Of a stretch of 64,000 nt of DNA, positions 23,871 to 32,836 are shown in pieces. Position 1 is the stretch's first letter, and each line of letters starts with the position of its first letter. A program made the position numbers and the translations under genes. This DNA comes from JAWLEP01 sp964553045 (GTDB lineage Bacteria > Fermentibacterota > Fermentibacteria > Fermentibacterales > JCC-6): assembly GCA_964553045.1 (NCBI GenBank), contig CAZKJG010000006.1:70035-134034 (forward strand). The letters run 5' to 3'. The notes below the pieces were generated by a model. It made no database searches. It saw nothing but the letters and a program-made list of their open reading frames with translations, and had not been told where the DNA came from.

Positions 23871-25577
23871 ATGTCCGCCAGGATAGTGGAATGCGTGCCC
23901 AACATCTCCGAGGGCAGGGACCGGGCCCTGATCGACCAGGTGGTGAAGGCGGCCGCGGACGTCGATGGCACCACGATGCTGGACGTGGACCCGGGAGCGG
24001 CCACGAACAGGACCGTGATTACCTTCGCCGGCGAGCCGGAGCCTGTCCTGGAATCGGCCTTCCAGCTGATAAGGAAGGCGGCCGAGCTGATCGACATGCG
24101 GGATCAGACGGGAGCGCATCCCAGACAGGGAGCAACCGACGTCTGCCCCTTCGTGCCGGTCTCCGGCGTCAGCATGGATGACTGCGTGGAGCTTTCGAAG
24201 CGGCTGGGCCAGCGGGTGGGCGAGGAACTTGCCATACCCACCTACCTCTACGAGAAGTCGGCCAGCCGGCCCGAGAGGGTGAAGCTCCCCGACATCCGGG
24301 AGGGGGAGTACGAGGCCCTGCCCGACAAGCTGGGCAAGGAGGAGTGGAAGCCCGACTACGGACCGAACGAATGGAACGAGCACGTAGCCGGGACCGGGGT
24401 CACCACCACCGGAGCGCGCAACTTCCTGATAGCCTACAACGTCAACCTCAACACCAAGGACGCCGGCGTGGCCCGCGACATCGGCCTGACCATCCGCGAC
24501 CGGGGCAGGTTCGCCCGGAACGACCACTGGAAGTTCATCAGGGACGTGAACGGCAAGCGGGTCCGCCAGCCCGGGCGGCTGCAGGAGTGCAAGGCCACCG
24601 GCTGGTACATAGAGGAGTACGACACCGCCCAGGTCACCATGAACCTCACGGACGTATCGGTGACTCCCCTGCACGTGGGCTACGAGGTGGCGCGGGAGGA
24701 GGCCGAGAAGCTGGGTGCGAGGGTCACCGGTTCGGAGATAGTGGGCCTGGTGCCCCTGGAAGCCATGGTGGACGCCGGCAGATACTTCCTGGAGAAGCAG
24801 CATGATGGCCTTTCGGGCAAGGGCCGGCAGGCCAAGACCACGGGGCTTCCGGAGAGGGAGCTGATAGAGATAGCCGTCCGCTCCATGGGCCTGGACGACG
24901 TGGCCCCCTTCAAGCCCGAGGAGAAGATCATCGAGTACATGGTCGCCGACCGCTCGGTGAACCTCACCGGTATGACCCTCAGCGCCTTCGCCGACGAGCT
25001 CTCCACCGACTCCCCGGCACCAGGCGGCGGCTCGGCCGCGGCCCTCATGGGATCCCTGGCCGCCGCCCTGGACTCCATGGTGGCCAACCTCACGGTGAAG
25101 AACCGCCGTCACCGCGAGCACTGGGATGACATGCGCCGGATCGCGCCGGCGGCCCAGGAGATCAAGAAGCAGCTGGTAAAGGCCATCGACGACGATACCC
25201 GGGCCTTCAACCGGATGGTCGCGGCCATGAAGGCCGGCGAGGGCGAGCAGGAGGCCATCAAGGGCGCCGCAGAGGTGCCCATGAGCGTGCTGCGAGCCAT
25301 ACCCCCGATTGTGGACATGGCCCTCGAGCTGGAGGAGAACGGCCTTCAGGCCTCCGTCTCGGACGCCGGGGTCGCGGCCTCCGCCGCGGAGGCGGCGGCA
25401 TTGGGCACCTACTACAACGTGGTAATAAACCTCGAGCAGGTGGAGGACGCCGACTACTGCGACCGGATGCTGTCCGAGGCCACCGAGCTGCTTCAGCAGG
25501 TGAAGAAAGGGGCTGCGGAGGTCTTCGAGAAGGTCAGCGGCAAGCTGGTGGACAGGCTCGGGGACGGGAACGCCTGA
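23871..25577 (+). CDS. Bifunctional glutamate formiminotransferase / formimino-THF cyclodeaminase
   Basis: 568 residues, the fused two-domain form. The N-terminal formiminotransferase (about 1-310: IVECVPNISEGRD, TGAHPRQGATDVCPFVP, TGARNFLIAYNVNLNT) moves the formimino group of formiminoglutamate to tetrahydrofolate. The C-terminal cyclodeaminase (about 365-560: DSPAPGGGSAAALMGSLAAAL, DDDTRAFNRMV) releases ammonia and gives methenyl-THF. This completes histidine breakdown begun by HutH (4336). AGGAGGG precedes the ATG; a weak promoter TTGACT-N17-TAGCTT lies at 23788-23816. It shares one base with the transketolase start, so one-carbon and pentose chemistry are transcribed together. Confidence 0.95.
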   Translation: MSARIVECVPNISEGRDRALIDQVVKAAADVDGTTMLDVDPGAATNRTVITFAGEPEPVLESAFQLIRKAAELIDMRDQTGAHPRQGATDVCPFVPVSGVSMDDCVELSKRLGQRVGEELAIPTYLYEKSASRPERVKLPDIREGEYEALPDKLGKEEWKPDYGPNEWNEHVAGTGVTTTGARNFLIAYNVNLNTKDAGVARDIGLTIRDRGRFARNDHWKFIRDVNGKRVRQPGRLQECKATGWYIEEYDTAQVTMNLTDVSVTPLHVGYEVAREEAEKLGARVTGSEIVGLVPLEAMVDAGRYFLEKQHDGLSGKGRQAKTTGLPERELIEIAVRSMGLDDVAPFKPEEKIIEYMVADRSVNLTGMTLSAFADELSTDSPAPGGGSAAALMGSLAAALDSMVANLTVKNRRHREHWDDMRRIAPAAQEIKKQLVKAIDDDTRAFNRMVAAMKAGEGEQEAIKGAAEVPMSVLRAIPPIVDMALELEENGLQASVSDAGVAASAAEAAALGTYYNVVINLEQVEDADYCDRMLSEATELLQQVKKGAAEVFEKVSGKLVDRLGDGNA

Positions 25578-27499
25578 TGCCCCAGCGGACGCTGTTCGGG
25601 CCCCAGGAGATGCCGGCAGGCCTGGAGGATGACCTGGCCGAGCTGTGCCGGCGGGCCCGGGGCGACATCATCCGCATGACCACACTGGCCGGAAGCGGCC
25701 ATCCCGGAGGCTCCATGTCATCGCTGGAGGTCTACGCCCTCCTCTGGAGCCAGGCCGACGTCGACCCCGCCAAACCCCTCAGGCGGGGAAGGGACAGAAT
25801 AGTGGTCAGCCACGGCCACACCAGCCCCGGCGTCTACTCCGTTCTGGGAAGGCTGGGCTGGTTCGATCCCGAGGAGGCCGTGGTGTCCTTCCGGCTGGGA
25901 GGCAGCCCCTTCGAGGGGCACATCGAGCGGTCGATCCCGGGGGTGGAGCTCACCACGGGCAACCTGGGCCAGGGGGTCTCCTCGGCCTGCGGGATGGCGC
26001 TGGCCGACCGCACAAGCGGCCACCAGAACCACGTCTGGGTCGTAACCGGAGACGGCGAGCACGACAAGGGCCAGATCTGCGAGGCCCGCAGGTTCGCAGC
26101 CGCCTACGGCCTGGGGCGCCTCACCGTGGTGATCGACTGCAACCACCTGCAGATATCCGGCCGTATCGAGAAGGTCATGCCGGTGAACATGGCCGAGGAG
26201 TACCTTGCGGCCGGATGGGAAGTGGTCAAGGTCGACGGCCACGACCTGAAGGCCCTCTACGCGGCCCTCAGGCCCCGCGAGAACGCCGACAGGCCCCGCC
26301 TGGTGCTGGCCGAGACCACCATGGGCAGGGGGGTCTCCTTCATGGAGGACGACGAGACCTGGCACGGCCAGGCGCTAAAGCCGGACCAGGCGGGGGAAGC
26401 GTTGTCCGAGCTGGGCCTGAATAACGACCTGGACAGCCTCTCCGAGCTTCGAAACCGGTATCGGCCACGGAAGGGTTTCTTTCACATGCCGCTGCCCTAC
26501 AGCATAATGGACCGTCCCGGCACCCCGCGCACCTACGCTCCGGACCACAGGGGAGACAACCGCAGCGCATGGGGGCGGGCCCTCCTGGATCTGGCGGAGT
26601 GCAACCGCGACAACCTGCCCCTGGTATTCGACTGCGACCTGGCCGGCTCGGTCAGAACCGCCGAGTTCGGGAAGCTCTATCCGGACCACTTCTTCCAGTC
26701 GGGCATAATGGAGCACCACACGGCCAGTGCCGCCGGCGGGGCCTCCATCGCCGACCGGGTGGTCTTCTGGGCCGACTTCGGCGTCTTCGCCGCCGACGAG
26801 ACCTTCAACCAGCACCGTCTGAACGATATCAACATGACCAACCTGAAGGTCGTCGCCACCCACTGCGGCCTGGACGTCGGCCAGGACGGCAAGACCCACC
26901 ACTGCATCAAGTACATCTCGCTGATGGGAAGCCTGCACCACTACGCCACCATCGTACCGGCAGACCCCAACCAGACCGACCGGGCCATCCGCTACGTGGC
27001 CACCCACCCGGGCAACTTCTTCGTGGCCATGGGCCGGTCCAAGACGCCGGTGATCACCGACGAGGAGGGAAATCCCTTCTACGGCGGGGACTACCGCTTC
27101 GTCTACGGCCGGCACGACCTGTTGCGCAGGGGAGACGATCTGGCCATCGTCTCCATGGGCAACACCTGCCACCGCGCCATCAGGGTCCGCGAGCTGCTGG
27201 CGGAGAGCGGGGTCGGCGCCGCCGTGTACTGCGTCCACTGCCCCCTCTGTCTCAGCCCCGATCTACTCGCGGAGCTGCGGGAGTTCCCCCTCATCGCCAG
27301 CTACGAGGACCACGACGCCGACACCGGCCTGGGCGCCAAGGTGGCCCTGGCACTCTCCGGGAAGGGCGGGGGTCCTCCCCTGCTGCGCTTCGGGGTGGTG
27401 GAGTACGGCTTCTCCGGCTCCCCCCAGGAGCTGTTCCGCCTGCAGGGCCTGGCCCCCGACCAGGTGGCCCAGTCCCTGCTCGCCGCCATCACCACGTAG
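25577..27499 (+). CDS. Transketolase
   Basis: 640 residues, full-length thiamine-diphosphate transketolase that moves two-carbon units between sugar phosphates in the cytosol. Seen: SGHPGGSMSSLEVY (39-52), the ThDP/Mg motif VTGDGEHDKGQICEA followed by VVIDCNHLQISG, the catalytic Glu segment GIMEHHTASAAGG, and the C-terminal domain with RELLAESGVGAAVYCVHC. The family signature RVVFWADFGVFAADE and the His-rich QDGKTHHCIKY loop (instead of the usual EDGPTHQP) set it slightly apart, so donor specificity is uncertain. The ATG overlaps the stop of the cyclodeaminase gene by one base (TGATG). Confidence 0.92.
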   Translation: MPQRTLFGPQEMPAGLEDDLAELCRRARGDIIRMTTLAGSGHPGGSMSSLEVYALLWSQADVDPAKPLRRGRDRIVVSHGHTSPGVYSVLGRLGWFDPEEAVVSFRLGGSPFEGHIERSIPGVELTTGNLGQGVSSACGMALADRTSGHQNHVWVVTGDGEHDKGQICEARRFAAAYGLGRLTVVIDCNHLQISGRIEKVMPVNMAEEYLAAGWEVVKVDGHDLKALYAALRPRENADRPRLVLAETTMGRGVSFMEDDETWHGQALKPDQAGEALSELGLNNDLDSLSELRNRYRPRKGFFHMPLPYSIMDRPGTPRTYAPDHRGDNRSAWGRALLDLAECNRDNLPLVFDCDLAGSVRTAEFGKLYPDHFFQSGIMEHHTASAAGGASIADRVVFWADFGVFAADETFNQHRLNDINMTNLKVVATHCGLDVGQDGKTHHCIKYISLMGSLHHYATIVPADPNQTDRAIRYVATHPGNFFVAMGRSKTPVITDEEGNPFYGGDYRFVYGRHDLLRRGDDLAIVSMGNTCHRAIRVRELLAESGVGAAVYCVHCPLCLSPDLLAELREFPLIASYEDHDADTGLGAKVALALSGKGGGPPLLRFGVVEYGFSGSPQELFRLQGLAPDQVAQSLLAAITT

Positions 27500-27508
27500 C
27501 CGCCCCCT

Positions 27509-27596
27509 CAAGTGCCAGGCACTTGAATGGCACTTGAATTGAACGGCTGCCAGGTATGTAATGTAAGTGCCTGGCACTTAAATGGGCACTTAAATG
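27509..27596. repeat. Paired palindromic repeat between convergent genes
   Basis: CAAGTGCC-A-GGCACTTG (27509-27525) and TAAGTGCC-T-GGCACTTA (27564-27580) are near-identical perfect palindromes. Each is followed by a second half-site (ATGGCACTTGAA; ATGGGCACTTAAA), so the block is a direct repeat of about 30 nt. AT-rich in a GC-rich neighbourhood, without a T-tract, placed between the transketolase and flavoprotein stop codons; it slightly enters the 3' end of the latter. Confidence 0.75.
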
Positions 27597-28693
27597 GGGG
27601 AGAGGAAGCGAAGCATCATGCGCCAGTAGTCGGTGCGGCCGGCCACCAGGTCCCAGTAGCCCTGGAAGAACTTCGGGTCGTCCCGAAGCCGGCGCATGGC
27701 CCGGGGCTGAAGGCTGCGGCGGTAGAGCAGACCCGCGAAGATGCGGGACTGCGACACAAGGCCCGCGCATCCGCGCCGGGCGCGCATCTCGATCATTCGC
27801 CGGCTCCAGCCTTCCAGGATCGCATCGGCCACCAGCATGCCGCTCTCCAGAGCATGGCCGATACCCTCCCCGGAGACCCTGTCCACCAGGCCTGCGGCGT
27901 CTCCTGCCAGGAACACCCTGCCGGCGCCCAGGGTCCGGCAGGGGGGGCCGCCGGGAATAACGGCCCCCTGCAGGGTTTCTTCCCCCGTGCCACCGGCGTG
28001 CTGCAGAAGCGGCGTCAGACGCCTGGCCAAGCCCCTCGAAGCGAAGTCGCCCCCGGTCCCCCCGATTCCCACCGCGGCCGACCCTCCCCGGGGGAATACC
28101 CAGCCGTACCCCCAGGGAACCAGTCCGAAGTGCACCTGCAGCCCGCGGGCGGGATCGGTTTCCCGGATTATCGCCTGCACGCCGGCGCCGCGGGCCGGGG
28201 AGGACCTTCGAAGACCCAGTCGACGACGCACCAGGCTGCCGGCTCCGTCGGCCCCCACCAGGAAGCTCCAGCCCATCCGCCTTCCGGACGAGAGCCCGAT
28301 GGCCTCCCCGCTCACCTCCGTCACCCTCTCGCCCTCGATGACCTCCGCCCCAGCGTCCCGCGCCCGGCGCAGGAGCAGGGCGTCGAAGGGGGAGCGATCC
28401 ACTACGCGTATCGGAGGCCCTGCACAGACGTGAGTGCGCAGATGCAGCAAGCGGTGCCAGCAGGACATGGCTCTATGGACGGCCAGCGTCTGGCCGCGCA
28501 GCTCTTGGCGGGTCAGTACGCCACTGCGCAGAAGCAAGCTGATTCCGCGATGACTAAGAGCGCCGGCGCAGGCCTTCGGACGGGGAAATCTGCGGCGGTC
28601 GACAACCACAACTGAGGCTCCCTCGCCCGCCAGACGCCAGGCGCAGGAGGCCCCCGAGGGACCGCCTCCAACCACTACGACCGGGCGGTCCAT
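27590..28693 (-). CDS. Geranylgeranyl-reductase-type FAD-dependent oxidoreductase
   Basis: 367 residues. The ATG at 28693 starts the protein right at the FAD-binding strand (PVVVVGGGPSGASCAWRLA, dinucleotide motif GGGPSG) and has GGAG 9 nt upstream; a longer in-frame start adds only a low-complexity leader. Other family motifs are RRRFPRPKACAG (near the N-terminus), DADG-like VGADGAGSLVRRRLGL, and the second FAD loop FLAGDAAGLVDRVSGEGIGHAL. The family reduces double bonds in polyprenyl lipids and quinone side chains, or hydroxylates aromatics; which applies here cannot be told. It is divergent from the acyltransferase-like gene, which also suggests lipid chemistry. Confidence 0.85.
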   Translation of the reverse strand: MDRPVVVVGGGPSGASCAWRLAGEGASVVVVDRRRFPRPKACAGALSHRGISLLLRSGVLTRQELRGQTLAVHRAMSCWHRLLHLRTHVCAGPPIRVVDRSPFDALLLRRARDAGAEVIEGERVTEVSGEAIGLSSGRRMGWSFLVGADGAGSLVRRRLGLRRSSPARGAGVQAIIRETDPARGLQVHFGLVPWGYGWVFPRGGSAAVGIGGTGGDFASRGLARRLTPLLQHAGGTGEETLQGAVIPGGPPCRTLGAGRVFLAGDAAGLVDRVSGEGIGHALESGMLVADAILEGWSRRMIEMRARRGCAGLVSQSRIFAGLLYRRSLQPRAMRRLRDDPKFFQGYWDLVAGRTDYWRMMLRFLSPI

Positions 28694-28890
28694 CCCGCGG
28701 CTCCATGGGTGGGCGAGGTAAACATCTCGGGCAACTGAGCTCCTTCCCTCTCCGGCGCAAGGCTCCATCGAAGAGGATGCAGTGAGGGCCCGAAGCGGTC
28801 AACGATGTCCGCGGCATGGGGACGAGGCCCGGGGAGGGTCGTATATTGCCGCCAGCGGCAGTGCGGCGAAGGATCAACCGGGAGGATACA

Positions 28891-29907
28891 CTGAGAGCTC
28901 TCTACTACCGTCTCACCGACACCCTCACCAGGCTGGCCGCAACCGGCGGCGGATACGATCGTCTGTCCCTTCCCCTGGCATGGATAAGAAGGGCCGAGAA
29001 GCGACTAGGCGGGCCCGGCGGCACAGAGACGTACATGGGGCACCTGAAGCGGATATTCCCCGACCGCGGAAGAACGTGGAGGAAGAGGGTCCTGGCCGGC
29101 TACTGGCGCAACCACCAGCGCCGGATTCTGGGCCTGTACAGAACGGCCGACCTCTCCCCCGGAAACCTCGATTCCGCAGTCGAGTGGAGCGGCCTGGACG
29201 ACTTCCTCCGGGCAGCCCGTTGCGGCGACGGAGTTCTGTTGCTGGTTCCCCATTACGGCGACGAGCGTACGCTTCACATCCTGCTGGCCATGGCGGGGAT
29301 GGAGGTACATGTCCTCACCTCGCGATACCGGGAGGCGTCTTCGGCCATAAGGAAACGCAGGCTGGGGGTATCCCGCCGCTGGAACCGGCTGCACTTCCCC
29401 GACGAGAGCCCTGCATGGATGCCGGGGGCTCTGGGGGAGGGAGGGGTGGTACACTTCGCCCCCACCTGCTGGGCCGGCGTGCGGGGCCAGTGGCTGGAGA
29501 CATTCGGAGTCCCGGTCCTGGTGAGCACGGTCCCGAAGAGGCTGCGGGATCGAACCGGCTGCCGTGTCTTCCTGGGCTGGAACACCATACTCCCCGGCAT
29601 GCGGTATCAGGTGGATCTGGAGTCCTTCGATCCCGCGGCCGGCGGCAACGGGTTCAACAGCAGGCTCTTCACCCGGATAGAGGCGGGGGCCCGGCGAAGG
29701 CCACGGCAGTACGACTGGATGAACCTGGTGATACGTCACCGCGAGACGAACACCATGGTCCGCCTGGGCGGAGTGCCCCGCAGCGAGCGCACTCTGGAGG
29801 ATCGCGCCATCGAGGCGGACTGGGACCCGGAACGGGTGGCAGGCCTGGAGGAGGTTCGCGGCCTGCCGCTGCTGCGGAACGATTCACGGGGGACTCCTGT
29901 TCCATGA
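28891..29907 (+). CDS. LpxL/HtrB-like acyltransferase family protein
   Basis: About 338 residues. The domain resembles lipid A lauroyl/myristoyl acyltransferases (LPLAT): YWRNHQRRILGLYR, the catalytic-region motif GVLLLVPHYGDERTLHILLA, and VHFAPTCWAGVRGQWLETFG. The family motif HxxxxE is altered: after His-Tyr-Gly the acid is one residue early (His-Tyr-Gly-Asp-Glu-Arg), so activity is uncertain. The start is doubtful: ATG 28816 and GTG 28861 have no ribosome-binding site, whereas CTG 28891 has GGGAGG spaced 5 nt and begins close to the family fold (RALYYRLTD). A TATATT at 28842 could be a -10 box. Two radical SAM genes follow. Confidence 0.6.
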   Translation: MRALYYRLTDTLTRLAATGGGYDRLSLPLAWIRRAEKRLGGPGGTETYMGHLKRIFPDRGRTWRKRVLAGYWRNHQRRILGLYRTADLSPGNLDSAVEWSGLDDFLRAARCGDGVLLLVPHYGDERTLHILLAMAGMEVHVLTSRYREASSAIRKRRLGVSRRWNRLHFPDESPAWMPGALGEGGVVHFAPTCWAGVRGQWLETFGVPVLVSTVPKRLRDRTGCRVFLGWNTILPGMRYQVDLESFDPAAGGNGFNSRLFTRIEAGARRRPRQYDWMNLVIRHRETNTMVRLGGVPRSERTLEDRAIEADWDPERVAGLEEVRGLPLLRNDSRGTPVP

Positions 29908-29974
29908 CCGTGAGGAGGACTATCTTAGCCCGGTCGGACCGGAAAGCGGCGGAAGCATCGGAGGATGGTACGGC

Positions 29975-31405
29975 TTGAGAGTGGCGCTCGTATACCCCAG
30001 ATGGGACTGGATAGAGTACAACGGGCTGGCCGAGCCCATAGGCCTGCTGCAGCTTCATTCCGCCCTGCGCGATGAGGGCCACGATCCCGTCTACCTGGAC
30101 TACTCCTTCTGCCGGAGCATAGACGAGCTCGACGGGAGAGCCCGGGGGGCGCAGCTGGTGGGGGTGGCCATCTCCGCCGCCGCCAAGATGAGCCGGGCCG
30201 ACACCGTCACCCGGCACCTCCGGAAGGTCCTGCCCGACGCTGTCTTCGTTGCCGGGGGCGCCTACCCCAGCATATTTCCGGCAAAGGTGATGGAGGAGAC
30301 TCCCTACGACTACACGCTGGTGGGCGAGGCGGAGGAGTCCATAGTCGAGCTGGCCGGCGCCCTGGAGGCCGGCGGAGGCGTAACCGGCATACGCAACCTG
30401 GTCTACAGGCGGGATGGAGAGCTGGTGGAGAACCCCCGCAGGCCGGTGCCGCAGGATCTGGACTCCCTGCCCTTTCCCGCCAGGGAGGTGGTGGACTACG
30501 ACGCCTACCTGCGCAACGGCATGTCCGAGTACGGCGTGGTGACCACCAGGGGGTGCCCGTTCGAGTGCATCTACTGCAAGCCCAGCACCGACCTGATCTA
30601 CGGCGGGGGAATCCGCTACCGCAGCGCGGCGAACGTGGTGGAGGAGATCGCCGAGCTGGCCGGTCTGCGGGGGCTGACCCGCGTACCCGTGTTCTTCAAG
30701 GACGACACCATCACCATGCACCCCACCGGCTGGTTCGAGGAGCTCCGCGACAGGCTGCGGGCAAAGGACCTCGAGCTATGCTGGCACTGCAACAGCAGGG
30801 TGGACACCGTCACCCGCGATAAGGTCGCCATGATGGCCGAGAGCGGCTGCCACTGCATCTCATTCGGCGTGGAGAGCGGAAGTCAGAAGATCCTGGATTT
30901 CTACCGCAAGGGCACCACGCCCGAGCAGGCGGAGAGGGCCTTCGACTGGTGCCACGAGATCGGCGTGGAGGCCACGGCCAACCTGATGATCGGATTCCCC
31001 ATGGAGACCGAGGAGGACCTCCGGGCCACCTACGAGCACCTGAAGCGGCTGAGGCCGGACGACATCATAGTCTACTTCTCCACGGCCATTCCCGGCCGCT
31101 ACATATACGACTGGGCCGTGGAGAACGGCTACCTCGCAAGCGACACCAACCCCGAGCTGCTGGACCCGGCCCGGAACAGGGCCTGCGAGGTCATGAACAT
31201 GCGGCTCCCCTTCGTCTCCCTGAAGGACGTGATCGACTGGAAGCACCGCATCGAGCGCTACCGGAGCTGGAGGAAGGTAACCAGCGTCGAGAACATCAGG
31301 AAGTGGGCGTCGGAGCTGGCCAGCCACCCCGGTACGGCCCTCCGCAAGGCCGGACGGGTTGTAAGGGGCTTCGGCGGCAAGGGCGAAGACGTTATTCAGG
31401 GCTGA
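29975..31405 (+). CDS. B12-binding-domain radical SAM protein (first of a pair)
   Basis: 476 residues. An N-terminal cobalamin-binding Rossmann domain (VALVYPRWDWIEYNGLAEPIG, FVAGGAYPSIFP, VGEAEESIVELA) precedes a radical SAM barrel with the iron-sulfur motif Cys194-x3-Cys198-x2-Cys201 in TTRGCPFECIYCKP and SAM-binding FGVESGSQKIL. Such enzymes methylate or rearrange unactivated carbons using methylcobalamin, or oxidise lipids and natural products. It starts at TTG, with GGAGG about 10 nt upstream. The next gene is a paralogue 10 nt downstream. Substrate not known; the adjoining acyltransferase-like and flavoprotein genes hint at a lipid or isoprenoid. Confidence 0.88.
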   Translation: MRVALVYPRWDWIEYNGLAEPIGLLQLHSALRDEGHDPVYLDYSFCRSIDELDGRARGAQLVGVAISAAAKMSRADTVTRHLRKVLPDAVFVAGGAYPSIFPAKVMEETPYDYTLVGEAEESIVELAGALEAGGGVTGIRNLVYRRDGELVENPRRPVPQDLDSLPFPAREVVDYDAYLRNGMSEYGVVTTRGCPFECIYCKPSTDLIYGGGIRYRSAANVVEEIAELAGLRGLTRVPVFFKDDTITMHPTGWFEELRDRLRAKDLELCWHCNSRVDTVTRDKVAMMAESGCHCISFGVESGSQKILDFYRKGTTPEQAERAFDWCHEIGVEATANLMIGFPMETEEDLRATYEHLKRLRPDDIIVYFSTAIPGRYIYDWAVENGYLASDTNPELLDPARNRACEVMNMRLPFVSLKDVIDWKHRIERYRSWRKVTSVENIRKWASELASHPGTALRKAGRVVRGFGGKGEDVIQG

Positions 31406-31415
31406 GGGGGAGAGC

Positions 31416-32822
31416 ATTCGGGCAACCCTTGTGTATCCGAACTACGGCAGCGGGAAACGATCCAAGTACTTTCCCTTCGGACTGGCCTACGTCGCCTCCG
31501 CGCTGCTAGATGCCGGAGTGCGGGTAACGGTAGTCGATATGGAGGGCGATGACCTGACCGTTGACGAGGCGGTCGAGCGGGTACTGAACAGCGGCCCGGA
31601 CCTCGTGGGGTTCGGCGGCATGGTCACCCGCTACCGAATAGTCCGCGAGCTGGGGAATCGCCTCCGTCCCCGGCTGCCGGACGCGCTCTTCGCCGCGGGC
31701 AACAGCGGCGCCAGCACCCTGCCCGGCCTCTACCTCAGGCGCTGCGGGATGGACGCCGTGATACTGGGAGAGGGCGAGGCCACCGCCGCCGAGCTGGCCG
31801 GCGGGATGGCCCGCGACCGCTGGCGCGAGGTCCCGGGACTGGCCTTCCTCGACGACGGGGGCGACCTTGCGTACTCCCCGCCCAGGCGTCGAATAGCCGA
31901 CCTGGACTCCATACCCCGCCCGGCATGGGACCTGTTCCCGGTGGACGGCTACGTAACCAGCATGGACCACAGACAGAAGACGAGGCCCCACATGGAGGTG
32001 GTGGCCAGCCGCGGCTGCCCCTACAACTGCGTCTACTGCTACCACCTCTACGGCCGGCGGGTCCGCCGCCGGTCGCCGGCGTCAATAGTGTCCGAGGTGG
32101 AGGAGCTGGTGCGCCGCTACGGCATCGAGTACACGGGATTCCCCGACGACCTGTTCACCAGCGACCGCGAGTTCGTGCTGGAGGTGTGCAGGCTGTTCCG
32201 CCAGAGGCTTCCGGGAATCGGCTGGAGCTGCATCGGACGCGTGAACCTGGTGGACCCGGAGATGCTCGGGGAGATGCGCCGTGCCGGATGCGACTGGATC
32301 TCCTACGGCATCGAGTCCGGCAGCGACGAGATGCTGCGCCGCATGCGGCGTGGAGTCAGCAGCGAGGACTGCCTGAGGGGGATCAGGATGACCCGGGAAG
32401 CGGGAATCCACGCCGAGGGATCGTTCCTGATAGGCATGTTCGGCGAGACCAGGGAGACCGTGGCCGAGACGGTGGACTTCTGCCGCCGGGCCGACATCAC
32501 CGCCCCCATGCTGTACGTGACCCCGTACCCTGGCACGCAGATCTTCGAGGAGGCCAGGGACAGGGGACTGATACCGGACGTGGAGGCCTTCGTGGAGAGG
32601 ATGGACGCCGCCGACAGGTTGCTGGTGAACCTGACCGACATGCCCGACGAGGAGCTCAGAAGGCTCAAGGACTGGGCCCAGGGGCAGATCGGGCGGTCCT
32701 ACCTTATGCGCAGGCCCCTGACGCGAATACCCGGAATGCTCTGGAAGCACGTCAGGCTGAGGGGTCTTCGGGGACTCGCCGCCGACGTGAGGGAGCTGGT
32801 CAGCAGCTGCCTGCGCCGCTAG
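31416..32822 (+). CDS. B12-binding-domain radical SAM protein (second of a pair)
   Basis: 468 residues when read from an ATT start. Cobalamin domain at the N-terminus (LVYPNYGSGKRSKYFPFGLAY), then radical SAM with Cys201-x3-Cys205-x2-Cys208 in ASRGCPYNCVYCY, FPDDLFTSDREFV and SYGIESGSDEMLRRM. The only in-frame standard start is GTG 31431, which has no ribosome-binding site and would cut into the first beta strand. ATT 31416 is preceded by GAGGGGGAG and aligns residue for residue with the TTG start of the upstream paralogue (Met/Ile-Arg-Val/Ala-Ala/Thr-Leu-Val-Tyr-Pro). An in-frame TAA at 31362 closes off anything further upstream. A strong terminator follows at 32837. Confidence 0.87.
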   Translation: MRATLVYPNYGSGKRSKYFPFGLAYVASALLDAGVRVTVVDMEGDDLTVDEAVERVLNSGPDLVGFGGMVTRYRIVRELGNRLRPRLPDALFAAGNSGASTLPGLYLRRCGMDAVILGEGEATAAELAGGMARDRWREVPGLAFLDDGGDLAYSPPRRRIADLDSIPRPAWDLFPVDGYVTSMDHRQKTRPHMEVVASRGCPYNCVYCYHLYGRRVRRRSPASIVSEVEELVRRYGIEYTGFPDDLFTSDREFVLEVCRLFRQRLPGIGWSCIGRVNLVDPEMLGEMRRAGCDWISYGIESGSDEMLRRMRRGVSSEDCLRGIRMTREAGIHAEGSFLIGMFGETRETVAETVDFCRRADITAPMLYVTPYPGTQIFEEARDRGLIPDVEAFVERMDAADRLLVNLTDMPDEELRRLKDWAQGQIGRSYLMRRPLTRIPGMLWKHVRLRGLRGLAADVRELVSSCLRR

Positions 32823-32836
32823 CGCAGCAGGCGAAA

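Noticed and set aside
23853..25121. 422-codon ORF opposite the formiminotransferase gene
   Set aside because: Shadow of a highly conserved gene; product low-complexity without motif.
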